Assembly (NCBI RefSeq): GCF_018614525.1
Contig: NZ_JAGGOL010000077.1
Span: forward strand, 30,890 to 94,889
Direction: 5' to 3'
DNA length: 64,000 nucleotides
Source: Streptomyces sp. ISL-11
Lineage (GTDB): Bacteria > Actinomycetota > Actinomycetes > Streptomycetales > Streptomycetaceae
The translations under genes and the position numbers were made by a program. Shown piece after piece: positions 9,201 to 16,626 of the stretch (its first letter is position 1; every line of letters begins with the position of its first letter). Under the pieces are notes generated by a model. The model made no database searches. It saw nothing but the letters and a program-made list of their open reading frames with translations, and had not been told where the DNA came from.

Positions 9201-11035
9201 CGGCTCCGCTTCCCTCTCTGGCGTCTTCACCACAGCTGCCGATCCATGACACCTCCATCGGTGTGGTAACCGGTGGAGTCGGCGGCATCACTCAGTGTCT
9301 GCTCACCGCTCTGTCCGAGCACGTCCGACCCAAACTCTGGCTTCTGGGCCGTACGTCCGACCTCCCCGTACCGCCCGACGTCCTCGCCGTCAGCGATGAC
9401 CGGCTACCGCACTTGCGCAGCCGGCTGCTGCACCGCGTGCGCGAGACCCACCCCGGCCTGCCGCCCCGCCAAGTGGTCGGGCGCGTCGACGCGCTACTCA
9501 AAGCCCGCAACGTGCACCGCGCGGTGCACGACCTCAAGAGCCGGTTCGGGGCCGACCGAGTGGAGTACATCAGCTGCGACATCCGGGACCCGGCCGCTGT
9601 CGACCAGGCCATGGGGCGTGTGCTGCGCTGTGACGGCCGTGTCGACTTCGTCATCCATGCCGCCGGACAGGTAGCTTCCACCCTGCTCGCGAACAAGAAC
9701 CTGGACACCTTCCGCCGCGTCCGCGACACCAAGGTGCTCGGCCACCACAACGTCACGTCCGCCCTGCGCGACCACCCGCCCGCCCTGTGGTGCAACATCG
9801 GGTCACACTCCGCAGTGGCCGGCATTCCCGGGGACACCGACTACGCCGCCGGCAACGCCTACCTGGAGGGGACCGCAGAGCTGCTCGGGCCGACCCCCGA
9901 GATCACCATCGGCTTCGGCATGTGGGCCCAGGCAGGTATGGGAGCGGACCCCGTGCTCCAGGAACAGATCGCCCGCGAAGCGCTCTTCACTCCGATCCCC
10001 ACGGCCGAGGGGACGGCGCAATTCATCAGCGAACTCGGCACTGCCGCTCTCCTGGGAGGCACATCGACCTATCTCGGCAAGCACGAGCGTGAACGCCTGC
10101 GCAAACACGATCCCGCCCTGGTGCACCAAGGTCCTCCCGACCCGAGGTTGTGCCGCCAGCGGCCCCCGTGGGTCACCAACCACACCAGCCCCTCGCAGCG
10201 GAGCGCGAGCTGGGACATGGACGCCCGCGACAGCTACCTCTTCGATCATCTGGTGCACGGGAAGCCCACCGTTCCTGCCACGTTCATGCTCGACATCGCC
10301 GCACACGCCGCGGAGTCACTGGTGCCCGGGACAGTCACTCAAGGATTCCGGCACGCCGAGTTCGAGACGTTCATCAGGCCTTTCAACCGTCGCAAGCCCA
10401 CCCCCTTGCGCGTCAAGGCCCGGTTGCTGGCCGGTACGGACCACACGGAGCAGCCGATCGCTGTGGAAGTGAGCATCCACTCCGACACGCTGGCTCCGGA
10501 CGGCCGCCTGCGCCACGGCGCACTCCGCAACTTCCACACCCAGGTGCTCCTGGCAAGGGGACACCTCCCTGCGCCCCGTCGCTGGAGGCCGCCGGAAACG
10601 TCCGGCACGACTCCCGCCGTCGACCCCTACGCCGGCGACGACGGCCCGGTCTCCCTGCGCGGCATCTTCCGCAACCTGTCGCACTGCCAAGTGGCGGCCG
10701 ATTCGGCCCACGGCACATGGACCCCCCGGCTCGTCAGCCGGCCCTACCTGCGCAGCGCTACCACAGCGCCACTGCTGACCTGTGCCTCTCTTCGCACGGC
10801 AGCCCTTCGCCCGGACGCGTCGGGAAAGCAGCCCCTTCTCATCCCTCGCTCCATCGAACGTCTGGACCTCTACACGGAGGGCGCCAACGACCGGGAGCTG
10901 CTGGCCCGGTACGGGCACACGCTGGTGGTCTCTGTGGACCGCGACGGCACGTACCGGGCGTGCACGGCCGACGATCGGCTCCTTCTGGAGATCTCCAGTG
11001 TGCAGGCCCTCGACATGTCCGGCGCATCGAGATGA
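6239..11035 (+). CDS. Multidomain ketosynthase: KS, inactive KS (CLF-like), KR, DH
   Basis: A 1598-residue megasynthase subunit. KS1 (about 8-445) is complete, with Cys199 in DTACASS, His333 in HGTGTPAGD and His368 in FGHTGWVAG. A second KS-fold domain (about 460-790) has IDAGVDSS where Val638 replaces the catalytic Cys, so it should be a non-elongating partner like the chain-length factor of PUFA synthases. The KR (about 1000-1270) has TGGVGGI and Tyr1202 in DTDYAAGNAY. The DH (about 1320-1590) has the hot-dog motif HLVHGKPTVP with His1337; its second catalytic Asp is not obvious. AT and ACP are in the coupled upstream protein; ER and thioesterase are absent. KS-CLF-KR-DH in one chain differs from the PfaA and PfaC orders. 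Confidence 0.92.
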   Translation: MTAISRPEQLIAVVGMGVAVPGASSPGEVWRLLNGTRDVFSEPGDRFELANFWSSDPQVVDRTYARRAGYLHDLRPHPALREAEEKDGGPCRDQAVRWLRHAVLQAREDVRLSPRDRCGAYIGAWPGGSQSLVQAMLVNTLSRAAAADGEGSDEVRTALMEHYRNAVPLREAAPDRAVRAALTGITEQVVESVVVDTACASSLYAVDLGAKALLAGDCEVAYCGGFHVLDPTASVMFSKLSGLSKADRVRAFSASADGTVFSDGSAVVALKTLERAVADKDTIHGVLVGFGAAADGRGKSISAPNTSGQRRAIQRARSVSGVHAETVDWIIAHGTGTPAGDVVESEAITALGSPEGQLCSSNKPVFGHTGWVAGAFSLIHALLALRSQWVPGQLGAPEPEKATDTPGLRVPHSPIPFPSKPEGGRTVGISAFGFGGTNAHLLVTDRPDGTELRSQPPSLPDAGSLVLVGWSAQVPGGPSPTRIQEWLRGTAPEVDARFPDPYPAPGPAEVRLSGRTVSAVDPCQLMALQVAARFVEAHGEMWASLRESTGVIAAHTGFPSKLTSTAMRCYAADVTGVLERYGDRPAFERAAREVEKIRQKFPACTEDSQAGVMPNVIASRIAARYDLHGPTMAIDAGVDSSLMALKTAHRYLRTGELELALVLAVNGNSTPENGALFGQGAATLAEGAFLLALASARSAERHHWPVLARLSFGAGQEPPGGRGPGVRTRSYLAADHVVGLLRAVETGALPCPLSDERNVTVVTVEPSSPGDAARAAPRPRWLTTRYAKELTLRPATAEAGSLVQARPRLPRRGVVLLGCAETGAPIRSDLEDADAVVVTVPDVNGIDELREPASLDRRFPGLATAAPHLTVICEVGEGDLRRCLAVHDMLFLVTQRLWSRWRTDSSLVVLLTGIKAGTFHNPLTALFTGFVKSLRWEKPGTAALVIATDEPLTQGLLVRAGRELTARPAPVPIVYYFRGERRIETLHPAPLPSLASSPQLPIHDTSIGVVTGGVGGITQCLLTALSEHVRPKLWLLGRTSDLPVPPDVLAVSDDRLPHLRSRLLHRVRETHPGLPPRQVVGRVDALLKARNVHRAVHDLKSRFGADRVEYISCDIRDPAAVDQAMGRVLRCDGRVDFVIHAAGQVASTLLANKNLDTFRRVRDTKVLGHHNVTSALRDHPPALWCNIGSHSAVAGIPGDTDYAAGNAYLEGTAELLGPTPEITIGFGMWAQAGMGADPVLQEQIAREALFTPIPTAEGTAQFISELGTAALLGGTSTYLGKHERERLRKHDPALVHQGPPDPRLCRQRPPWVTNHTSPSQRSASWDMDARDSYLFDHLVHGKPTVPATFMLDIAAHAAESLVPGTVTQGFRHAEFETFIRPFNRRKPTPLRVKARLLAGTDHTEQPIAVEVSIHSDTLAPDGRLRHGALRNFHTQVLLARGHLPAPRRWRPPETSGTTPAVDPYAGDDGPVSLRGIFRNLSHCQVAADSAHGTWTPRLVSRPYLRSATTAPLLTCASLRTAALRPDASGKQPLLIPRSIERLDLYTEGANDRELLARYGHTLVVSVDRDGTYRACTADDRLLLEISSVQALDMSGASR

Positions 11036-11236
11036 CCGCGGGCTGCGCCGTCACGGTCCAGGGCGGCGATTTCGGAGACGCCCGCGCGGCAGCCCGGGCA
11101 CACGGCGCGGTTCCCGGCGTTCTTACCGCACGCTCTGGTGCCGCACGACACACCTGGCCGGCGGATCGTTCGCGCCGCCTGCCTGCCGGTGGCAGGGCTC
11201 GCCAGCGGGACGCTGAAGGCCGAGTAGGAGGACAGT

Positions 11237-12103
11237 ATGGACGGAAAGGTCTGCGTCGTCACCGGAGCGACTTCGGGGATCGGTAAGGAAATCGCTCGGG
11301 GACTGGCCTTGAAGAACGCGCGGCTGGCGATCGTCTGCCGGAACCCGGTCAAGGGCAAGGCGACGGTCGGAGAGCTGAGGAAGTGCGCGCCGAAGGCCGA
11401 GATCGATCTCTTCGAGGCCGACGTCTCCGCGCTCGCGGATGTCCGGCGGGTCGCCGACGAACTGCACAGCCGCTACCCGCGCGTGGACGTCCTGGTGAAC
11501 AACGCGGGAATCCACGATCCTCGCCCCGCCGTCAGTGCCGAAGGATTCGACAGGATGATCGCGACGAACCACCTGGGCCCCTTCCTCCTGACCAACCTGC
11601 TGCTGGACCTGTTGGAACGCGGAATGCCCTCACGCATCGTCATGATCGCCTCCGAGTCCCACCGGGGCGTGATGTGGATCGACCCACTCACCTTCGCCCG
11701 GCCCGATGCGTACGGAACGGTCGGCTCCATGGCGGTCTACGCCCGCTCGAAGATGCTCAACGTGCTCTTCGCGCAGGAGGCCGCGAAACGATGGCGCGAC
11801 AGAGGAGTAGCGGCCAACGCGGTATGCCCCGGAATGGTGGCCACCAAGCTCGCCACGGATGCACCACTGATCGGCCGGTTGTTCGCCGCAGGAGCGCACA
11901 CGCCGTTCGTGCACAGTCCAGCGGAGGGGGCGCTCATGCCGCTGCGGCTGGCGAGCGACCCTGCGTTGGAGCACCGAACCGGCGAGTTCTTCTCCTCGAC
12001 TCCTGGAATGAGCCTCCTTCCCAGCGCCTTTCTCCGCTTCAACACCCGCTTGCAAGGAGCGGTCTGGTGGCGATCGGAGCAGCTGGTCGCACTGACCGCC
12101 TGA
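11237..12103 (+). CDS. Short-chain dehydrogenase/reductase (retinol-dehydrogenase-like)
   Basis: A 288-residue classical SDR with TGATSGIG for NAD(P) binding, NNAG, a Ser motif near IVMIASESHRG and the catalytic YARSK (Tyr-x3-Lys). The ATG at 11237 follows a strong AGGAGGAC site. The large hydrophobic C-terminal part resembles WW-domain-oxidoreductase and retinol-dehydrogenase-like SDRs, which act on lipophilic alcohols or ketones. It follows the ketosynthase gene by 201 bases and precedes the acyltransferase gene, so reduction of a released lipid ketone to an alcohol is a reasonable inference. The 201-base gap holds an in-frame continuation of the upstream gene, but no start and no conserved sequence. 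Confidence 0.9.
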   Translation: MDGKVCVVTGATSGIGKEIARGLALKNARLAIVCRNPVKGKATVGELRKCAPKAEIDLFEADVSALADVRRVADELHSRYPRVDVLVNNAGIHDPRPAVSAEGFDRMIATNHLGPFLLTNLLLDLLERGMPSRIVMIASESHRGVMWIDPLTFARPDAYGTVGSMAVYARSKMLNVLFAQEAAKRWRDRGVAANAVCPGMVATKLATDAPLIGRLFAAGAHTPFVHSPAEGALMPLRLASDPALEHRTGEFFSSTPGMSLLPSAFLRFNTRLQGAVWWRSEQLVALTA

Positions 12104-12141
12104 CCCAAGCCCAAGCCCCAAGCCCCAAGCCCCAAGCCCCT
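12104..12141 (+). repeat. Short tandem repeat of CCCCAAG
   Basis: Five adjacent copies of a 6-7 base unit (CCCAAG or CCCCAAG) begin right after the SDR stop. It is too short and too simple to be a CRISPR array. It could be a slippage product or a weak terminator region. Confidence 0.7.
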
Positions 12142-12299
12142 GGGATTCTCCGCGGGCGCGGGCCGGATACACGGCGTTGCCTGGGCAGTGCCGTGCCGAC
12201 GACTGACAGGAGTTCTGATGGATGAGCAGCGCCATCGCGTAACGGGAGAGGTGCCACCACTGCGGGTTCCAGCCCATTCGACGACTCCGGGGAGCACAG

Positions 12300-13703
12300 A
12301 TGACTGACATGAGGCCGGTCGACGGATGGACGTCTCCCGGACCGTTGAGCGGCATGGACACACTTTTCTGGCGCATGGGGTCAGACGCCCGGCTACGGCT
12401 CGAGGTGGTGTGGGTCTGGTTCCTGGACCGGGCGCCCGACTGGAGCGGTTTCCTTGCCGGTTGTGACTGGATGACACGCGCGCTGCCCCGGTTGCGCCAC
12501 CGCGTGGTCGATTCCTGGCAAGTCGGGATTCCCGTCTGGTCCCCGGATACGGAATTCCGGCTCAGCCGGCATGTCCACCGGGTGTACCTGCCCGCGCCGG
12601 GCGGGCTCCGGGAACTTCTCGACCTGGTCGAATGGCGGGCATCAGCCGCGCTTGACCGGGGCCACCCGTTGTGGGAGGCCACCTTGGTGGAGGGGTATGA
12701 CGACGGACGGGCCGCTGTCGTGCTGAAGTGGCATCACGCCATCGGCGACGCCCTCGGGATCCAGATCGCCATGCGCGAGCTGCTCCCGCAGTCCCCGGAA
12801 GCAGGGAGGCCCTCCCCCGCCCACACAGCGGCCTTCCGGCACACGGCGTCCGGTGCGGGGAAAGCCGTGGAACCGGAATCCAACGCTCGCTCCGCCATCC
12901 GTAACGTCAGGACGGCGGTGATGTCGATGGCCGGCGAGGCGATCCGCTCCCTGTCGGCGCCACAGGACGCCGGCGAGCGCGCTCTGCGTCTGGGCAGGCA
13001 CCTGGGGCAGGTCGTCTCCCCCGTGATGCCCTCGCCGCTTCTGCGGAAGCGCAGCCTTGAGCTCCGCTGCGGGCTGGTGTCCGTTCCGCTGGCGGACCTC
13101 AAAGCCGCTGGAAAGAGCGCCGGCGTTTCCGTGACCTCCGCCTACCTGGCAGCGATTCTCGGCGCGTTCCACAAGTACCACGTACATCACGGTCTGCACC
13201 TGAAGTCCATCCCGGTCATGCTTCCGGTCAGCATCCGCGAGCCGTTCCAGACCGGGGGCGGGAACTTCGTAGCCGCGGTGCGGATCGCCGGTCCTGTGGG
13301 CGACATGGGCCCTCTCGCGCGCATGCAGGCCGTCCACCGCTCGGTCGTACGAGCACGAGGCGACCTGATCCAGGACATGTACCCGGCGCTGGCCGGCGTC
13401 AGCTCCTGGATTCCGCGCTCTCTCATCGGCATGTGCGCACCGCTCCTGGCGAAGAGTATCGATCTCGTCGTCACCAGCGTCCCCGGCCTCAGCCAGGACA
13501 CCTATGTCACGGGCGCACGGATCGTCGATGCGGTGCCGTGGGTTGCCAGAGGACCCGCCGCAGCCAACATCACGACCGCGTCCCACGGCAACATGTGCGG
13601 TATCGGGACCAATCTCGATCCCGCGGCGATCACGGACACGAAAATGTTCCATCACTTGCTGCGGCAGAGTTTCGAAGACCTGTTCAGCGCGTCGGGTTCG
13701 TGA
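12300..13703 (+). CDS. WS/DGAT-type O-acyltransferase
   Basis: A 467-residue product matches the length of bacterial wax ester synthase/acyl-CoA:diacylglycerol acyltransferases. The active-site motif is HHAIGDALG (consensus HHxxxDG; the last position is Ala), with the second-half signature NITTASHGN near the C terminus. The N terminus has the typical PLSGMDTLFWRM. It should transfer an acyl group from CoA, or here possibly from ACP, to an alcohol. Next to an iterative PKS and an SDR, it may esterify the pathway's alcohol product. The ATG at 12300 has a GGGGAG site. A GTG-to-ATG alternative is not needed because homology begins at once. Confidence 0.88.
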   Translation: MTDMRPVDGWTSPGPLSGMDTLFWRMGSDARLRLEVVWVWFLDRAPDWSGFLAGCDWMTRALPRLRHRVVDSWQVGIPVWSPDTEFRLSRHVHRVYLPAPGGLRELLDLVEWRASAALDRGHPLWEATLVEGYDDGRAAVVLKWHHAIGDALGIQIAMRELLPQSPEAGRPSPAHTAAFRHTASGAGKAVEPESNARSAIRNVRTAVMSMAGEAIRSLSAPQDAGERALRLGRHLGQVVSPVMPSPLLRKRSLELRCGLVSVPLADLKAAGKSAGVSVTSAYLAAILGAFHKYHVHHGLHLKSIPVMLPVSIREPFQTGGGNFVAAVRIAGPVGDMGPLARMQAVHRSVVRARGDLIQDMYPALAGVSSWIPRSLIGMCAPLLAKSIDLVVTSVPGLSQDTYVTGARIVDAVPWVARGPAAANITTASHGNMCGIGTNLDPAAITDTKMFHHLLRQSFEDLFSASGS

Positions 13704-13827
13704 AGACGTGCTCCGCCAAGGCCACTCTCCGGTCTTCGCCACAGCGACCACTACGCGGTCGGGGCGGAAGATCCGGGGACGTACGCCAACATCCGAGGAG
13801 CGCCCGGCAAGAGAACGAGGCTGGTCA

Positions 13828-14427
13828 ATGCTGAATTTACCCTTTGAATCGGAGCTGCGTGCGGAGCGGTTCCGCCTCCTCGACACCCTGGAGGGGCTGA
13901 CCGGGGACGAATTCAACACCGGCCGCACGCTCTGCGTCGGCTGGGCCCCCCGGGACGTGCTCGGCCACCTCATCGGCGTGGACCGCTTGGTGCAGTCCTA
14001 CCTGCCCCACGGGCCCTGTGTGAACGCTGCCAACCAGGCCCATGTCGATTGGGCCAGGCGGCTCCCCCCGGAGGAACTGATACGGATGGCCCGGGACTGG
14101 GCGGCCGCCCCGGCTCTCACCAGCCGCCTCTGCGCCGTGATCGTGCTGGGCGACCTCGCCATCCACCACCAGGACATTGTGCGAGGCCTGGGCCGCACAC
14201 GCGACATCCCCGGCCCGATCGCCACCAGCATCTACCGGGACGGTCTGATGCTGAGCCTGCTGCTGAACCGGCGCGCCCTGCGATTCTCTCCCGTACCCAC
14301 CGACAGCCTCCTTCTGTCCGCACTCCCCCGTCTGCCAGGTCTGCCCAAGGTGTACGGCACGCGGGAGGCACTGGGGATGTGGCTGGCTGGGCGCGACACC
14401 GTCAAATCCGAACTTTGGTTCCCTTAG
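13828..14427 (+). CDS. MDMPI/DinB-fold protein (maleylpyruvate isomerase-like)
   Basis: A 199-residue protein with the four-helix DinB/MDMPI layout: RFRLLDTLEGLTGDEF near the start, a metal-His helix at DVLGHLIGVD, and a second metal region at LAIHHQDIVRGLG. Relatives are mycothiol-dependent isomerases, but many members only bind metal and have unknown roles. Codon 4 is TTA (13837-13839), so translation may depend on the bldA tRNA. The ATG at 13828 is preceded by GAGG. It sits 124 bases after the acyltransferase and 70 bases before the hydrolase. Its part in the cluster is not evident. Confidence 0.75.
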   Translation: MLNLPFESELRAERFRLLDTLEGLTGDEFNTGRTLCVGWAPRDVLGHLIGVDRLVQSYLPHGPCVNAANQAHVDWARRLPPEELIRMARDWAAAPALTSRLCAVIVLGDLAIHHQDIVRGLGRTRDIPGPIATSIYRDGLMLSLLLNRRALRFSPVPTDSLLLSALPRLPGLPKVYGTREALGMWLAGRDTVKSELWFP

Positions 14428-14497
14428 GTCAGTCAGCCGAAACACCCCTTGCGCAGTCTCCTCCGAGCGGCGACCGCGCAGTCGACAGGAGGAACCT

Positions 14498-15415
14498 GTG
14501 GCGAACGAGCAGCCAACAGAGCGACGGGTTCTGGTACATGGTGTGTCGACCCTGTACTACGAAATCGGCGCGGGCCCCCCGGTGCTCCTGCTACCCGGCC
14601 TCGCCGAGAACGCCCGCAGCTGGTGGCGCATCATGCAGGATCTCGCCCTGACCAACCGCACGCTGGCACTGGTACTGCCGGGCCTGGGTGGCACCAGCCC
14701 CGTGCACGATGTACGCCCCGATCATCTCGCCTCCTTCGTCGCCGCGTTCCTGGACGCTGTCGAGGTGGAGGAGGTCACCCTCGTCGGCCACTCCTTCGGC
14801 GGCGCGGTGGCGGCCTATCTGACGCTGACGTACCCGCACCGCGTGACCCGTCTGGCGCTGGTCGACGCCGCCGGACTCGGTCGCGCGATCAACCCCTTGT
14901 TGATCGCCTCGTCGCTCATCCCGGCACGCGTGGCTGATGTGCTGTCGACGGCTGCCACGCTGCCTGGGTTCGGTGCCCTGGCCACGTTGTCGGGCGCCCT
15001 GCTCTTGCAGCAGCCTTGGCGCGTACCACCGCTGACGTGGCTCAGCCAGATGAGGCTGAGCCGCTCACGGACGCCACTGCGCACCTCCATCGAAGTGCTG
15101 CGGCAAGGGACAGGATTGACGGGACAGGACCCCCGCCTCATCGTGACCGGCCGGCTGAAGGACATCGAAGTGCCCGCCCTGGTCGTGTGGGGGCTCACCG
15201 ACTGGCTGCTCCCGGTATCGCAGGGGGTACGCGCAGCGCGGAAGCTGCCCAACGGAAAGCTGACGGTTATCCCCGGTGCCGGCCACGTCAGCTTCGTGGA
15301 CTGCCACGAGGACTTCATGGGCGCGCTGGGCCCCTTCGTCCGGGATGACATCAGCAGGCTCCGCCGCACACCCTCGCACGGGGAAGGCCCCGGTACAGGG
15401 ATCTCAAGCCCGTAA
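14498..15415 (+). CDS. Alpha/beta hydrolase
   Basis: A 305-residue alpha/beta hydrolase with oxyanion-hole LLPGLAEN, nucleophile elbow GHSFGGAV, acid in VWGLTDWLLP and catalytic His in GAGHVSFVD. The GTG at 14498 was chosen for the AGGAGGAACC site before it. The proximal ORFs contain no thioesterase, so this enzyme is the best candidate to release a chain from the carrier protein or CoA. It is followed by acetoacetate decarboxylase; a hydrolase plus beta-keto-acid decarboxylase pair is the logic used to make methyl ketones in other organisms. The substrate is inferred from neighbours only. Confidence 0.88.
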   Translation: MANEQPTERRVLVHGVSTLYYEIGAGPPVLLLPGLAENARSWWRIMQDLALTNRTLALVLPGLGGTSPVHDVRPDHLASFVAAFLDAVEVEEVTLVGHSFGGAVAAYLTLTYPHRVTRLALVDAAGLGRAINPLLIASSLIPARVADVLSTAATLPGFGALATLSGALLLQQPWRVPPLTWLSQMRLSRSRTPLRTSIEVLRQGTGLTGQDPRLIVTGRLKDIEVPALVVWGLTDWLLPVSQGVRAARKLPNGKLTVIPGAGHVSFVDCHEDFMGALGPFVRDDISRLRRTPSHGEGPGTGISSP

Positions 15416-15578
15416 GGCCGCCACGCAGGCGGGATGCCCGGCGCCGACTGGTCGCGGGGCGTGGACCCCTCAACAGACCTGTCCGGGGACCGAAGGCAGC
15501 GGTACCCGACCCTCGGGCGCCGCCGTCATGGCTGTCCGGGCCGCGGAAGTCACAACTACGGCTCCAAGGAGATGACCC

Positions 15579-16316
15579 ATGCGCCTGGAAGATGTCGCGC
15601 GGCAGCTGACCACCCCATTGAACTCGCCCGCCTACCCCTCCACCCAGTACCGCTTCACCAACCGCGAATACCTGAGCATCACCTACCGTACCGACCTCAA
15701 GGTACTGCGGCGGGTCGTGCCGGAGCCGCTGACCGTCACCGTCCCGCTGGCCCGCTTCGAGATCACGCGGATGCCCGACGTGACGGGTCTGGGCACCTAC
15801 ACGGAAGCAGCGCATCACATCTCTGTCGAGCATCAGGACGAGCTGGGCGAATTCAGCCTGGCGGTGTACGTCGACAGCGTCCCGGCGATCTCCAGCGGAC
15901 GTGAGCTCAGCGCCTACCCGAAGAAGTCCGGTTCGCCCCGGCTCTACCTCGACTCCGACACCCTGGTCGGCACCCTGGACTACGGCTCTTTGCGGGTGGC
16001 GACGGCCACCATGGGCTACAAGCACCATCCGATGGACCTGGAGGAGGCCCGCGCGCACCTCTGTGTACCCACCTTCATGCTCAAAACCGTGCCCCATTAC
16101 GACGGGTCCCCGCGCATCTGCGAGCTGGTCCGCACCCGGATCACCGACCTCACGGTCAAGAGTGCCTTCACCGGCCCGGCACGACTGCAGCTCTTCGCCC
16201 ACGCACTGGCCCCGCTCGCCGACCTGCCCGTCCTGGAGGTCGTCTCCGCCGGCCACATCCTCACCGACCTCACCCTCAGCCCGGCCCAGGTCGTGCACGA
16301 CTACCTGGGCGACTGA
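15579..16316 (+). CDS. adc: Acetoacetate decarboxylase
   Basis: A 245-residue protein that aligns by eye along its length with clostridial acetoacetate decarboxylase. The Schiff-base lysine falls exactly at Lys115 with its modulator Lys116 (SAYPKKSG), followed by DSDTLVGTLDYG, ATATMGYKH, YDGSPRICELV and GPARLQLF. It decarboxylates acetoacetate to acetone and CO2; paralogues act on longer beta-keto acids. AAGGAG lies nine bases before the ATG at 15579. Its place between a hydrolase and a GMC oxidoreductase suggests it acts on the polyketide-derived beta-keto acid, although strong conservation also fits true acetoacetate activity. Streptomyces also carry divergent ADC-like paralogues, but this one is close to the classical enzyme. 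Confidence 0.93.
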   Translation: MRLEDVARQLTTPLNSPAYPSTQYRFTNREYLSITYRTDLKVLRRVVPEPLTVTVPLARFEITRMPDVTGLGTYTEAAHHISVEHQDELGEFSLAVYVDSVPAISSGRELSAYPKKSGSPRLYLDSDTLVGTLDYGSLRVATATMGYKHHPMDLEEARAHLCVPTFMLKTVPHYDGSPRICELVRTRITDLTVKSAFTGPARLQLFAHALAPLADLPVLEVVSAGHILTDLTLSPAQVVHDYLGD

Positions 16317-16626
16317 GGCGTCCCCCTTGCCCCTGCACGGATCGGGACAGTCGAAGACTGTAGGCCCGGCAGCCGGTGGCCCGCCCGCGCAGTCGCCTTG
16401 AGCTGGATTACGGACGTTCCCGCGCAGCGGGACCGCCCGGCACGCCACCTCGGACAGCCGTGCCGACAGCCTTGGGCTTTTTCCTTGGCAGCATCCTTGT
16501 CCGAGACGGCCGGCAGGGGCCCCCGATAGGCAGACATGAGTGATTCATGGCTGTCCGCGCGACCCGTTTGTCCGGCGCCGGCACAAGCCTCACCGCGCGC
16601 AGAGCAAGCACCTCTTGGGAGGATTT

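Noticed and set aside
11032..11286. An ATGA-coupled small ORF after the megasynthase.
   Set aside because: It runs into the SDR start, lacks GC3 bias and has no recognisable sequence.
12104..12141. CCCCAAG repeats as a CRISPR-like array.
   Set aside because: The units are 6-7 bases with no spacers; it is a simple tandem repeat.
13504..13827. A longer start for the MDMPI-fold gene overlapping the WS/DGAT gene.
   Set aside because: The added residues are out-of-frame readings of the acyltransferase; the ATG at 13828 fits the family start.
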